Origin: Rhabdobacter roseus
GTDB taxonomy: Bacteria > Bacteroidota > Bacteroidia > Cytophagales > Spirosomataceae
DNA length: 64,000 nucleotides
Direction of reading: 5' to 3'
Assembly: GCF_014202275.1 (NCBI RefSeq)
Contig: NZ_JACHGF010000005.1
Span: 186,001 to 250,000 of the forward strand
Shown here: positions 8,541-16,468 of the stretch, one piece after another
Numbering within the stretch: the first letter of the stretch is position 1
How the letters are laid out: each line of letters starts with the position of its first letter
The notes under the pieces: model-generated
What the model saw: only the letters and a program-made list of their open reading frames with translations
What the model was told of the DNA's origin: nothing
Database searches by the model: none
Translations under genes and position numbers: made by a program

Positions 8541-9086
8541 CTACCGGGCCCAGGCCGGGACCCCCGTAGCGGCGTTGAAAAGCTCGTCGAGGTAGTAGTC
8601 GCGGCGGGAGCGGCGGTCGCAGTCGGAGGTGTTGTCGATGGGGTAGGCGCAGGGTTCGTACGGGCCGTTCAGGCGCGTAGTCATGAGGCTGGCCGGGGCG
8701 GCGTTGGGGAGGAGGTCGTTGCGGTGCTCGCGACCCAGGAAGCAGTGCGCCAGCTCATGAAATACCAGCGCTTCGCGGTTCTGGTCGTAGGTACCCATCC
8801 AGCAGGCGCTGCTTTCTACCAGCGTGATGCGCCGCTGCCCACCCGGCCGCGCTGGCTTGAAGTAGGCACCGCATACGTCGTCCCCGCCCGGCGGCTGGGC
8901 CTGCAAGCTAACGATGAGGTTATCGAGCGTAACAACGACGCCCCGCTTTTGGCCCTCTTCCACAAAACGCGCCACGTAGGGCGCTACCGAGGTAGGTACT
9001 TCGTACCGCGTGGGTTCGGGCGGTTCTTTGCCGGCGCAGGCGGCCAATCCCAAAAGCAGCAGGTAGGTAAGGTACTTGATCATCAT
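8541..9086 (-). CDS. Putative metallopeptidase-like lipoprotein
   Basis: A 181-residue protein with a lipobox (MMIKYLTYLLLLGLAACAGK); two tandem ATG codons make the exact start uncertain by one residue. The middle carries HELAHCFLGREH, a zinc-protease-like HExxH helix followed by a third His. The spacing to the third His is one residue longer than the metzincin pattern HExxHxxGxxH, although a Gly stands just ahead of it. Several Cys (DDVCGAYF, SSACWMG, YEPCAYP, TSDCDRR) suggest disulfides. It may act on peptides in the periplasm or at the surface, but the substrate cannot be inferred. Confidence 0.6.
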   Translation of the reverse strand: MMIKYLTYLLLLGLAACAGKEPPEPTRYEVPTSVAPYVARFVEEGQKRGVVVTLDNLIVSLQAQPPGGDDVCGAYFKPARPGGQRRITLVESSACWMGTYDQNREALVFHELAHCFLGREHRNDLLPNAAPASLMTTRLNGPYEPCAYPIDNTSDCDRRSRRDYYLDELFNAATGVPAWAR

Positions 9087-9146
9087 TTCAAGCTGGTTAT
9101 AAAAAGGATTGAAACTAAATCAAGCACCTGATTATCAACAGCACTA

Positions 9147-9413
9147 CTACTCTCCTTTTTTCTTATTGGAGAAAAGTCTTTTGTAACGGTACTTGGCTCC
9201 GTAAATGGGAATGAAGGACAGCAAAAATTCCTTTCCCGACATGCCCAAGTACCGCATCCGTATGATGGCCAGGATGGGGATGAAGAGAATAATAAGCAGT
9301 GTGCCGCCCATTTCCATGACCTTCTCGGCATACCCTTCGGGCACGATCAATGAAAGTAGGCCCAGCGAAACCGCCCCGCCGATCAGTAGTCCGAGGTACT
9401 TTGCTCTTGTCAT
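9147..9413 (-). CDS. Small two-helix membrane protein, unknown
   Basis: 88 residues from ATG 9413 (MTRAKYLGLLIGGAVSLGLL); an in-frame ATG at 9464 would only prepend a poorly structured stretch. Two hydrophobic helices (YLGLLIGGAVSLGLLSLIV and MGGTLLIILFIPILAIIRM) are followed by FLLSFIPIYGAKYRYKRLF and a basic tail SNKKKGE. No family is recognised. It lies between the DUF2961 gene and the metalloprotease-like lipoprotein gene on the same strand. Confidence 0.6.
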   Translation of the reverse strand: MTRAKYLGLLIGGAVSLGLLSLIVPEGYAEKVMEMGGTLLIILFIPILAIIRMRYLGMSGKEFLLSFIPIYGAKYRYKRLFSNKKKGE

Positions 9414-9507
9414 CTTTTTAGTTGAATAGAGGTGAATGGATACCAGCAGGCGGGTACTTCCCACCGCTTCTTTTGCTCTTAAAAGTACGTATTTTCTCTA
9501 AACTACC

Positions 9508-10488
9508 CTACCAGCTATACACCCACACGTAGGTAGTGTAGCGGGTGGGAGGTGGATCGTGAAAGGCCCGGTCGCCGATTTTCTCACCCACGCGGTTGGT
9601 GAGCCGTAAGCCTTTTTGAAAAAAGATCGGGTCATCCTCGTGGAAGCGGTAGGCCGAGAAGGCGTTCGTCTCGGCGTTGAAGTGCGTCAGCCCCGCTACG
9701 GGGTTGTGGTAGCGCCCCTTGTGGAAGTAGTACGTACCCAGAAAATAATCTTCCAGGCCCGACGACAGGAACATCGGCTGGCTGGCGCCGTTGAGGTAGG
9801 CACGCACGCAGGCTTCCTGGTAGCTGAGGTCTTTCCAGCGGTCGTTGGGGTTGGGCAGGGTACGTAGCCCCTGGGCGGCCATCGTCACGAGGTAGAGCGC
9901 TCCGGCCCCTTTGACGTCACATAGGGCAAATTCCTCAAACGGCTGAAACACCTGCTCCTGTACTTTGTAGAGCTTGAGGCGAGCCTTGTCTGGCAGGCGT
10001 ACGCCGCCCAGCTCCACCGGCAGGTGTTCGGTACCCCGGATGATCCACCAGAAGGACGGGTTGTCCTCGGCCTCCGGCGCGCGCTGGGCCGTGACCCGAA
10101 TCTTTTTTCCAAAAGGAATCCGAAAGGTATTGTACACGCCGCTCTTGTCGCCCGTTTTGCCCATGCGGGCCACGCCCCAGGGAGCATCGCTGTCGTTGAA
10201 GCCGATGCCGTGTCCCAGAAACAGCTCCATCTCAATGGAAGCCGTGGTTTCGTTGTCGACGTACACCCGAATCAGGGTTTGCTCCACGCCTTTGAAAGCT
10301 CCGCCAAACCACATGTGGGTGAGGCAACCTTGGCCCTGGTACTGAAAGAGCTCGGCCTCCACGCCTTTTCCAAGTACCTTTTCCTCCTTGCCCATGGTCC
10401 CGAAGGTCTTGAGCGTACTGAACGACTGCGCATAGCTGCCAGGTACCCTAAGGACCAAGAGCAGCACCAGTACTCTCCATTTTGTCAT
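9508..10488 (-). CDS. Secreted DUF2961 (GH172-type) protein
   Basis: A 326-residue protein with a signal peptide (MTKWRVLVLLLVLRVPGSYAQ). The sequence has the DUF2961 jelly-roll pattern: GCLTHMWFGG, RVYVDNE, the FRIPFGKKIRVTAQ strand, FWWIIRGTE, FLSSGLEDYFLGTYYF and SAYRFHEDDPIFFQKGL. In characterised GH172 enzymes (fructo- and arabinofuranosidases) conserved Glu residues in such a GxED-type loop and nearby are catalytic, so a furanoside hydrolase role is possible, but no substrate-specific neighbour supports it. It sits 18 bases after the thioredoxin-fold gene, so co-transcription is likely. Confidence 0.82.
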   Translation of the reverse strand: MTKWRVLVLLLVLRVPGSYAQSFSTLKTFGTMGKEEKVLGKGVEAELFQYQGQGCLTHMWFGGAFKGVEQTLIRVYVDNETTASIEMELFLGHGIGFNDSDAPWGVARMGKTGDKSGVYNTFRIPFGKKIRVTAQRAPEAEDNPSFWWIIRGTEHLPVELGGVRLPDKARLKLYKVQEQVFQPFEEFALCDVKGAGALYLVTMAAQGLRTLPNPNDRWKDLSYQEACVRAYLNGASQPMFLSSGLEDYFLGTYYFHKGRYHNPVAGLTHFNAETNAFSAYRFHEDDPIFFQKGLRLTNRVGEKIGDRAFHDPPPTRYTTYVWVYSW

Positions 10489-10506
10489 GGTTTTATTTTT
10501 TGTAAA

Positions 10507-11634
10507 TTAATAGTATCTGCCCACGTACTTATTCTCCACAATCGCCTTGCGCATTGGGTAGGGATCAATGGTACCTTGCCTGGCGTAGACAATCTTGCCG
10601 CCGGGCTCGACCAGGATCGTGTACGGCAGCGCGCCCTGCCAGTTGGGATCGATGGCCTCGATGAGCTTGTACTTGTCCTCAAAGCTGATGAGGTAGTTTT
10701 TCGTGGAAGCCATTTTCCCCTGCAAGAACTTAAGTACCTTGTCGCGCTTATCGGGCGTGTCGGCGCTGATGGTCACGAGCTCGAAGTCACGCTGGCGGTA
10801 CATGTGGTGGATCGTCATGAAGTCAGGAAACTCCGTGACGCAGGGCCCGCACCAGGTAGCCCACACGTTGATGAGCCGCAGCTTATCCGACTTGTTCTGG
10901 AGCAGCTCCCGGATGCCCGCCTCGTCGATCATCTCCACGGCCACAGGCTCTTTGGCCCAGGCTTTTTTCTCGTCCTCTACGCTCGGGCGTTTGTCGGCCC
11001 ATTTCAGGGAGCAGCCAAAGGTCTTGGTCGTGGCCACGGGTACTTCCTTCCCGGCCAGCAGGGCTTCAAGGGCGTTGCGGGCATCGGTATGGTTGGGCGT
11101 ACCGCTGGGTTTTTCCACGTCGTCGATCCGGCCCTGGTACCTTAGTTTTCGGGCTTTGTCAAAAATAAAAATATGCGGCGTAGCCACGGGGCCGTAGGTT
11201 TGCGCCGTCAGCTGCTTGTCGCCGTCGTAGAGGTAGGGAAAGGGGTACTTTTTCTCCTGGGCGCGCAGCTTCATTTCTTCGTAGGTATCGTTGAGGTCGG
11301 AATATCCCAGCTCATCGAGCCGCACGGCCAGGGGGTCGTTGGGCGAAATGGCTACTACGGCCACGCCCCGGCTTTTGTACTCCTGCGCCAGCTTGATGAG
11401 GCGGTCCTCGTAGGCCTGGGCCGTGGGGCAGTGGTTGCAGGTGAAGACCACCGCCAGCAGCGAGGCGTCCTTGAAAGTACCCAGCGAGTAGGTTTTGCCA
11501 TCGACGCCGGGTAGTTGGAAGTCGGGCGCGGCGGCCCCGATGGCCAGCGGCTGGGCGTGCTCCTGGGCCGTGCTGCTCAGCGCCAGAAGCAGCCAGCCAA
11601 GCAGTAAGGTACTTTGACGAATCCGTGGTATCAT
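10507..11634 (-). CDS. Secreted double thioredoxin-fold protein (redoxin + TlpA-like)
   Basis: A 375-residue protein with a signal peptide (MIPRIRQSTLLLGWLLLALSSTAQ). Two thioredoxin folds follow. The first (about residues 28-190) is an AhpC/TSA-type domain with the unusual site FTCNHCPTAQ in place of a peroxidatic TxxC. The second (about 220-375) is TlpA-like with the canonical ATWCGPC site and a YTILVEPGGKIVYARQG strand. Periplasmic thiol-disulfide exchange or reduction is the likely role. The fusion may hand electrons between the two Cys pairs. It is encoded upstream of the DUF2961 gene. Confidence 0.85.
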   Translation of the reverse strand: MIPRIRQSTLLLGWLLLALSSTAQEHAQPLAIGAAAPDFQLPGVDGKTYSLGTFKDASLLAVVFTCNHCPTAQAYEDRLIKLAQEYKSRGVAVVAISPNDPLAVRLDELGYSDLNDTYEEMKLRAQEKKYPFPYLYDGDKQLTAQTYGPVATPHIFIFDKARKLRYQGRIDDVEKPSGTPNHTDARNALEALLAGKEVPVATTKTFGCSLKWADKRPSVEDEKKAWAKEPVAVEMIDEAGIRELLQNKSDKLRLINVWATWCGPCVTEFPDFMTIHHMYRQRDFELVTISADTPDKRDKVLKFLQGKMASTKNYLISFEDKYKLIEAIDPNWQGALPYTILVEPGGKIVYARQGTIDPYPMRKAIVENKYVGRYY

Positions 11635-11739
11635 GGTTTCATGTAAGGATTTAGTACTGAAAACACTTTACTCCTATTGCTAAAAGGAAGATCTCCGCCT
11701 TCTTACTGCCTGGCAGGTACTTTTATCCAGGACTATCGG

Positions 11740-12528
11740 CTACAAACTACCCGTTTTGCCGCCATCCACGGGCAGGTTCACGCCGCTGATGCTGGCTGCC
11801 GCCGGGCTGCACAGAAAGGCCACCGCTGCCGCTACTTCTTCGGGCTCCGCAAAGCGACCACTGGGAATTTCGGCTTCCATCTGGGCGGCGATCTGCTCCG
11901 GCGTTTTGCCCTGCTGCTCCGAGCGCATGGCCAGTACGGCGTCCAGCCGGGCCGTGCGCGTATAGCCGGGCAGGACGTTATTCACGGTAATGCCGTGTTT
12001 GCCCAGCTCCAGCGAGAGGGTCTTGGCCCAGCTGGCTACCGCGCCCCGAATGGTATTAGACACCCCCAAGCCCACGATAGGCTGCTTCACGGAGGTACTG
12101 ATGATGTTCACGATCCGGCCGAAGCCCGCCTTTTCCATGCTGGGTACTACGGCCTGCACCAGCAGCTGGTTGTTGACGAGGTGCATCCGGAAGGTTTGCA
12201 TAAACTGTTCTACGTCCGCCTCGATGATGGGCCCACCCGCCGGGCCGCCCGTATTATTCACCAGGATATGTACCTCAGGTACCAACCTCAGGTACTCGTC
12301 GATGGCTTTTTTCACGGCTTCGGAGTCTGAAAAATCGGCCACTACGTACCGGTGAAGTTGCCCTTTGGCGGTATCCAGCGTATCTACGGTATCCATTAGT
12401 TTTTGTTCGTCGCGGGCGATCAGCGTCACGTTGGCACCCATTAGCGCTAGCTCCACCGCCGAGGCGTAGCCAATTCCCTGGGTACTTCCGCACACGAGCG
12501 CGGTCTTTCCGGTAAGATCTAGGTTCAT
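11740..12528 (-). CDS. SDR family protein with degenerate active site (BKR-like)
   Basis: A 262-residue Rossmann protein: MNLDLTGKTALVCGSTQGIG holds an altered TGxxxGxG motif (CGSTQGIG), followed by NNTGG and VNIISTS. Where a classical short-chain dehydrogenase has YxxxK, this protein reads SNTIR before GAVASWAKTLSLELGKHGI, so the catalytic Tyr and Lys are both replaced. The C-terminal PVDGGKTGSL tail is standard. It matches the subgroup described as BKR-like SDR-like, which lacks a perfect tetrad. Reductase activity should therefore not be assumed. Confidence 0.85.
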   Translation of the reverse strand: MNLDLTGKTALVCGSTQGIGYASAVELALMGANVTLIARDEQKLMDTVDTLDTAKGQLHRYVVADFSDSEAVKKAIDEYLRLVPEVHILVNNTGGPAGGPIIEADVEQFMQTFRMHLVNNQLLVQAVVPSMEKAGFGRIVNIISTSVKQPIVGLGVSNTIRGAVASWAKTLSLELGKHGITVNNVLPGYTRTARLDAVLAMRSEQQGKTPEQIAAQMEAEIPSGRFAEPEEVAAAVAFLCSPAAASISGVNLPVDGGKTGSL

Positions 12529-12632
12529 ACGAGCTGAAAATAGGTAGTTGGTTTGGTTTATCGGTTCACTCCTACCAATAACCCCGAAAGTACCCCCGTG
12601 GATTTCAAAGGTACCTGGTTTATTTTTTTGTA

Positions 12633-12671
12633 TAAAAAAAACCGCCGGAACCCGGTAGGATACCAGCGGCC
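12633..12671 (-). terminator. Rho-independent terminator of the CBS-domain gene
   Basis: Read on the - strand, CCGCTGG ... CCGGCGG forms a GC stem (one wobble pair) around a TATCCTACCGGGTT loop and is followed by a run of eight T (A-run at 12634-12641 on +). Confidence 0.75.
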
Positions 12672-12705
12672 TGCGCTATGATCTATAGAAGGTACCTGTA
12701 GCTGA

Positions 12706-13140
12706 TCAAATACCCGTAATGTATTGTTCCAGAAACTCGATATGGTGGCCCTGCTCCTGGATCATGGCCATCACGATATCCCCAATGCTCAGCACGCCTA
12801 CTACTTTTCCGTCGTCCAGCACGGGCAGGTGGCGGATTTTGCGCTGAGTCATCAGCTGCATACAATCCTGAATGTTCATGTCCAGCGATACGGTGTATAC
12901 GCGGGGCGTCATTACCTCGGCCACGGGGGTACTTTTGGCTTTGCGGCCCTGCACAATGCCCTTCCGGGCGTAGTCACGTTCCGAAAATACGCCCACGAGG
13001 CGCTCGCCGTCCATGACCAGCACGGCCCCAATGCTCTTTTCGGCCAATAGGTGCAGCGTGTCAATGACCGTGGTATGGGGCGTCACCGACCACACTTCCT
13101 GGTTTACTTTGTCCTTTACGAGTTGCTCTACGGTTATCAT
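12706..13140 (-). CDS. Two-CBS-domain protein
   Basis: A 144-residue stand-alone Bateman module. CBS1 (residues 10-65) includes SVTPHTTVIDTLHLLAEKSIGAVLV and ends GVFSERDYARKGI; CBS2 (75-130) includes TPRVYTVSLDMNIQDCMQLM and RHLPVLDDGKVVGVLSIGDIV. Both end in the G(V)xSxxDh pattern used for adenine nucleotide binding. No enzymatic domain is attached, so a nucleotide-sensing or partner-regulating role is likely, with unknown partner. It is a single gene with its own terminator. Confidence 0.92.
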   Translation of the reverse strand: MITVEQLVKDKVNQEVWSVTPHTTVIDTLHLLAEKSIGAVLVMDGERLVGVFSERDYARKGIVQGRKAKSTPVAEVMTPRVYTVSLDMNIQDCMQLMTQRKIRHLPVLDDGKVVGVLSIGDIVMAMIQEQGHHIEFLEQYITGI

Positions 13141-13303
13141 TGCGGTTTAGGTAAAATAAGGTTTGACAATCAACCAATTACTTTGTATTTTTAATAATTA
13201 AATCTAACGAGAAATTATTTTAATTCAAACACTTGCCGCTAAAATTCTATTAGTAAGAATAAGTACCTCTAGAATTTAGCAACGCATACCAACCCAAAAG
13301 ATC

Positions 13304-13528
13304 ATGTATTTACCCGTCATCCTAGTATCCATAGCGCTTGTTGGCCTGGCCTTTATTTTCATGGGGATTCGGGTACTGCTCGTAAAAAACGGCGAGTTCA
13401 AAGGTACCTGCGCCAATAATAATCCGTTCCTGCAAAAAGAAGGCGTGACCTGCGGCGTCTGTGGTAAGACCGCCGGCGAGCCCTGCGACGAGCAAAAAGA
13501 CACTCAGCCCCTGGTAGCCAGTAGCTAG
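13304..13528 (+). CDS. Small Cys-rich membrane protein, possible NqrM-type maturation factor
   Basis: 74 residues: one N-terminal membrane helix (MYLPVILVSIALVGLAFIF), then FKGTCANNNPFLQKEGVTCGVCGKTAGEPC, a cytoplasmic-side stretch with four Cys, and a short polar tail. Known family: NqrM (DUF539) is a protein of similar size with one helix followed by four Cys, needed for assembling the Fe centre of Na+-NQR. The helix-then-GxC...CxxC...C layout and the position, convergent with and 15 bases from the nqr-apbE operon end, fit that role. Sequence identity to NqrM is not obvious by eye, so this is an inference. Confidence 0.6.
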   Translation: MYLPVILVSIALVGLAFIFMGIRVLLVKNGEFKGTCANNNPFLQKEGVTCGVCGKTAGEPCDEQKDTQPLVASS

Positions 13529-13542
13529 GGTAGTTTTCGCTC

Positions 13543-14574
13543 CTACTCCGGCTCAATCATCCACGGCTCGAAGTCCGGGCTAGCCCGAAAAGTAAGCTGC
13601 CCCGGCGCGTTTTCGTAGATGCACGCAATGGGTAGTTTCAGTTGCTCGGCCAGCGCAAAGGCGCGGTCGGTACCCATCACCAGAAAAGCCGTCGCGAAGG
13701 CATCGGCCGACATGCAGTCGTCGGCCAGGACCGACACGCTCAGCAGCGTGTGCGTAACGGGGTAGCCCGTTTGCGGATCGATGGAGTGGCTGTAGCGCTT
13801 GCCGTCGCGCTCGATAAACTTCCGGTAGTTGCCCGAAGTAGCCAGCGATCGGCCGTCGAGCCGGACCACGGCCTGGAGCGGCCGCCCCGGCGTCTCGCCC
13901 GCCACGGGCTTGTCGATTCCGACGCGCCATACTTCGCCGCGCTCGTTGCGCCCCTGGGCACGTACCTCACCGCCTACTTCTACCAGAAAGTGCCTAACGC
14001 CCTTTTCTATCAGGAAATCGGCCAGGACATCCACCGTGTAACCCTGCGCAATGGCGTTGAAATCGACCTCCATGCGGGGGTCATCAAAAACCACGCGCCC
14101 TGCTACCACACGGGCTTTGAGATACCCTACCTGCTGCCGCAGGCTGTCTACCTGGGACGGCTCGGGCGGAGCGGACTGCTTTTTAAAACTAAAGCCCCAG
14201 GCGCGCACCAGCGGAGCCACGGTGGCGTCGAAAGCGCCGTTGGTCAGCTGTGAGATCTCCTGCGAACGCCGGAATACGGCCAAAAAGTGGGCGTCGGGAA
14301 GTACCCCTGGCTCGTGGTTATTGATCCGGCGAATCACCGACGTGCTGTCCCAGAGCGACATGCTACGGTCAAGTACCCGGAAGAGGCTGTCGATGCTCCC
14401 CGAGAAATCCCGGCCCAGGGAGTCTTTATACGTAATATGAAACGTAGTACCCTGCGCGTCGCCTTCGAGGTAGTTGTAGGATGACGCAGGGGCTTTTTTT
14501 TGACAGGTGCTTAGCCCAAGTACCCCTACTACTACCCAAAGTACCCCCTTCAGCGCCCTAACTACCAAAGTCAT
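13543..14574 (-). CDS. apbE: FAD:protein FMN transferase
   Basis: 343 residues from ATG 14574, which overlaps the nqrF stop by 17 bases; a more upstream ATG (14631) lies further inside nqrF and would spoil the lipoprotein signal (VLWVVVGVLGLSTCQKK). ApbE attaches FMN through a phosphodiester to Thr of NqrB and NqrC in the periplasm. Visible family signatures are GTTFHITYKDS near the N terminus, MEVDFNAIAQGYTVDVLADFL, VGGEVRAQG and HSIDPQTGYPV, the Mg/FAD site. Its place as the last gene of the nqr operon matches its job. Confidence 0.95.
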   Translation of the reverse strand: MTLVVRALKGVLWVVVGVLGLSTCQKKAPASSYNYLEGDAQGTTFHITYKDSLGRDFSGSIDSLFRVLDRSMSLWDSTSVIRRINNHEPGVLPDAHFLAVFRRSQEISQLTNGAFDATVAPLVRAWGFSFKKQSAPPEPSQVDSLRQQVGYLKARVVAGRVVFDDPRMEVDFNAIAQGYTVDVLADFLIEKGVRHFLVEVGGEVRAQGRNERGEVWRVGIDKPVAGETPGRPLQAVVRLDGRSLATSGNYRKFIERDGKRYSHSIDPQTGYPVTHTLLSVSVLADDCMSADAFATAFLVMGTDRAFALAEQLKLPIACIYENAPGQLTFRASPDFEPWMIEPE

Positions 14575-15808
14575 CAAAGGCAATGTTTTCGCGCGGTACG
14601 CCCAGGTTGTCCAGCATTTTTTGCACGGCATCCAGCATCGGCGGCGGGCCGCAGAGGTAGTACTCGATCTCCTCGGGTTCGGGGTGCTGGTCGAGGTAGT
14701 TGTCCAGTACTACCTGGTGAATGAAGCCCTTGTAGCCGTCCCAGTTGTCTTCGGGCAGGGGCTCGGACAGCGCTATGTGGAATTTGAAGTTCGGGAATTC
14801 TTCCTCGATCTTCCGGAAGTCTTCTTCGTAGAAAATCTCCCGCTTGCTGCGCGCGCCGTACCAGTAGGATACTTTGCGGTCGGTTTTGAGGGTATGGAAT
14901 AAATGGAAAATGTGCGAGCGCAGCGGTGCCATCCCGGCTCCTCCGCCGATGTACACCATTTCGCGTTCGGTTTCTTTAATGTGAAACTCGCCAAACGGCC
15001 CGCTGATCGTGACTTTGTCGCCCGGTTTACGCGAAAACACGTAGGACGAACTAATTCCCGGCGACACATCCTTGAAGGCGTTCTTCTCGCGGTCCCAGGG
15101 GGGCGTAGCCAGCCGGATGTTCAGCATGATGATGTTGCCTTCGGCTGGGTGATTGGCCATGGAGTACGCCCGAAACACCGACTCGTCCACGTCCAGCCGC
15201 AGGCCCCAGATGTTAAATTTATCGTAGTCGTCCTTGAAGGTAGGTGTAATGTCGTAGAGATCTTCCTGGAAGCTGATGGACGTAACCGGAATATCGAGCT
15301 GAATGTAGTCACCTGATTTGAACTTGAGGTTTTCGCCCTCGGGTAGTTTCACCACAAATTCCTTGATGAAAGTGGATACGTTATCGTTGGACACGACCTC
15401 GCACTCCCATTTTTTTACGCCAAATACTTCATCGGGCACTCTGATCTCCATGTCTTCCTTCACCTTCACCTGGCACGCCAGCCGTACCTTGTCGGCTACT
15501 TCGCGGCGGTTGAGGTGGTTGGTTTCGGTAGAAAGTACCTCGCCGCCGCCCTCCATGATGTGGCACTTGCACATGGCGCAGGTACCCCCGCCGCCACAGG
15601 CCGAGGCCAGGAAGATGTCGTGCGCCGACAGCGTAGACAGCAGCGAATTACCCGGCTTCACCACCAGGGGCTCGTCCACGTTGCCGTTGATAACCAGCTG
15701 CACGTCGTTCTGCGGGAGGAGCTTGGCTTTGGCTACGATGATGAGCGCCACCAAAAAAAGAATAACGAGAATGAATATAATGACACTGCTTGTGAGTACA
15801 GGGAGCAT
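14558..15808 (-). CDS. nqrF: Na+-translocating NADH:quinone reductase subunit F
   Basis: A 416-residue electron-input subunit. An N-terminal helix (MLPVLTSSVIIFILVILFLV) anchors it; the plant-type ferredoxin domain has Cys in ACGGGGTCAMCKC and a later RLACQVKV for the [2Fe-2S] cluster. The FAD domain shows RAYSMANHPAE and the NADH domain shows YIGGGAGMAPLRS, YGARSKREIFY and YYLCGPPPMLDAV. Length is normal (about 405-420). It oxidises NADH at the cytoplasmic face and passes electrons to the NqrD/E cluster. Confidence 0.97.
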   Translation of the reverse strand: MLPVLTSSVIIFILVILFLVALIIVAKAKLLPQNDVQLVINGNVDEPLVVKPGNSLLSTLSAHDIFLASACGGGGTCAMCKCHIMEGGGEVLSTETNHLNRREVADKVRLACQVKVKEDMEIRVPDEVFGVKKWECEVVSNDNVSTFIKEFVVKLPEGENLKFKSGDYIQLDIPVTSISFQEDLYDITPTFKDDYDKFNIWGLRLDVDESVFRAYSMANHPAEGNIIMLNIRLATPPWDREKNAFKDVSPGISSSYVFSRKPGDKVTISGPFGEFHIKETEREMVYIGGGAGMAPLRSHIFHLFHTLKTDRKVSYWYGARSKREIFYEEDFRKIEEEFPNFKFHIALSEPLPEDNWDGYKGFIHQVVLDNYLDQHPEPEEIEYYLCGPPPMLDAVQKMLDNLGVPRENIAFDDFGS

Positions 15809-15820
15809 AGTTCCGAGAAT

Positions 15821-16435
15821 TTAAAGTTGGATTCCTGAGAAACTTAAAAACGCCAGGGCCATCAGTCCGGTGATGATCATCGCAATGCCCAGCCCCTGTA
15901 GCGGTGCCGGTATGTTGGAGTAGCGCAGCCGCTCACGAATGGAAGCCAGGAGCACAATGGCCAGAAAGAACCCAATGCCCGAGCCGAGCGAAAACACGGT
16001 TGTTTCGGCCATGTTATATTCTCTTTCCTGCATGAAGAGCGAAGTACCAAGGATGGAGCAGTTGACGGTAATCAACGGCAGGAAGATCCCGAGTGCGCCG
16101 TACAGCGCAGGCAGCGACTTCTCGATGATCATCTCCACGAGCTGCACCGCCCCGGCAATGACCGAGATGAACAGGATGAAGGAAAGAAACGTAAGATCGA
16201 CGCTGGCCAGGGAAGGATGGATAAACGACAACGCCCCTTCCTTCAGCATGTAGTTCATGATGAGGTAGTTGAGCGGGGTTGTCAGGACCATCACGAAGAT
16301 CACGGCCAGGCCTAATCCAAAAGCGGTATTGATTTTTTTGGAGACGGCCAAAAACGAACACATGCCCAGAAAGAAGGCAAAGATCACGTTTTCGACAAAG
16401 ATGGCCTTGATGAGAATACTGATGAGATGTTGCAT
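15821..16435 (-). CDS. nqrE: Na+-translocating NADH:quinone reductase subunit E
   Basis: A 204-residue integral membrane protein with six hydrophobic helices. Two Cys within membrane half-helices, in FLGMCSFLAVSKK and ITVNCSILGTSLFM, are the ligands that together with two from NqrD hold the intramembrane Fe centre. The Vibrio and Haemophilus homologues have the same length and the same VNC motif. It is encoded 12 bases upstream of nqrF. Confidence 0.97.
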   Translation of the reverse strand: MQHLISILIKAIFVENVIFAFFLGMCSFLAVSKKINTAFGLGLAVIFVMVLTTPLNYLIMNYMLKEGALSFIHPSLASVDLTFLSFILFISVIAGAVQLVEMIIEKSLPALYGALGIFLPLITVNCSILGTSLFMQEREYNMAETTVFSLGSGIGFFLAIVLLASIRERLRYSNIPAPLQGLGIAMIITGLMALAFLSFSGIQL

Positions 16436-16468
16436 GGTTATAACTTGGATTAATGCCCTACCAACGCG

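Noticed and set aside
14558-14631. apbE start at 14631 and kinase start at 3924
   Set aside because: Both longer starts run further into the upstream gene and add residues that do not fit the signal peptide or membrane segment; shorter starts give normal family lengths.
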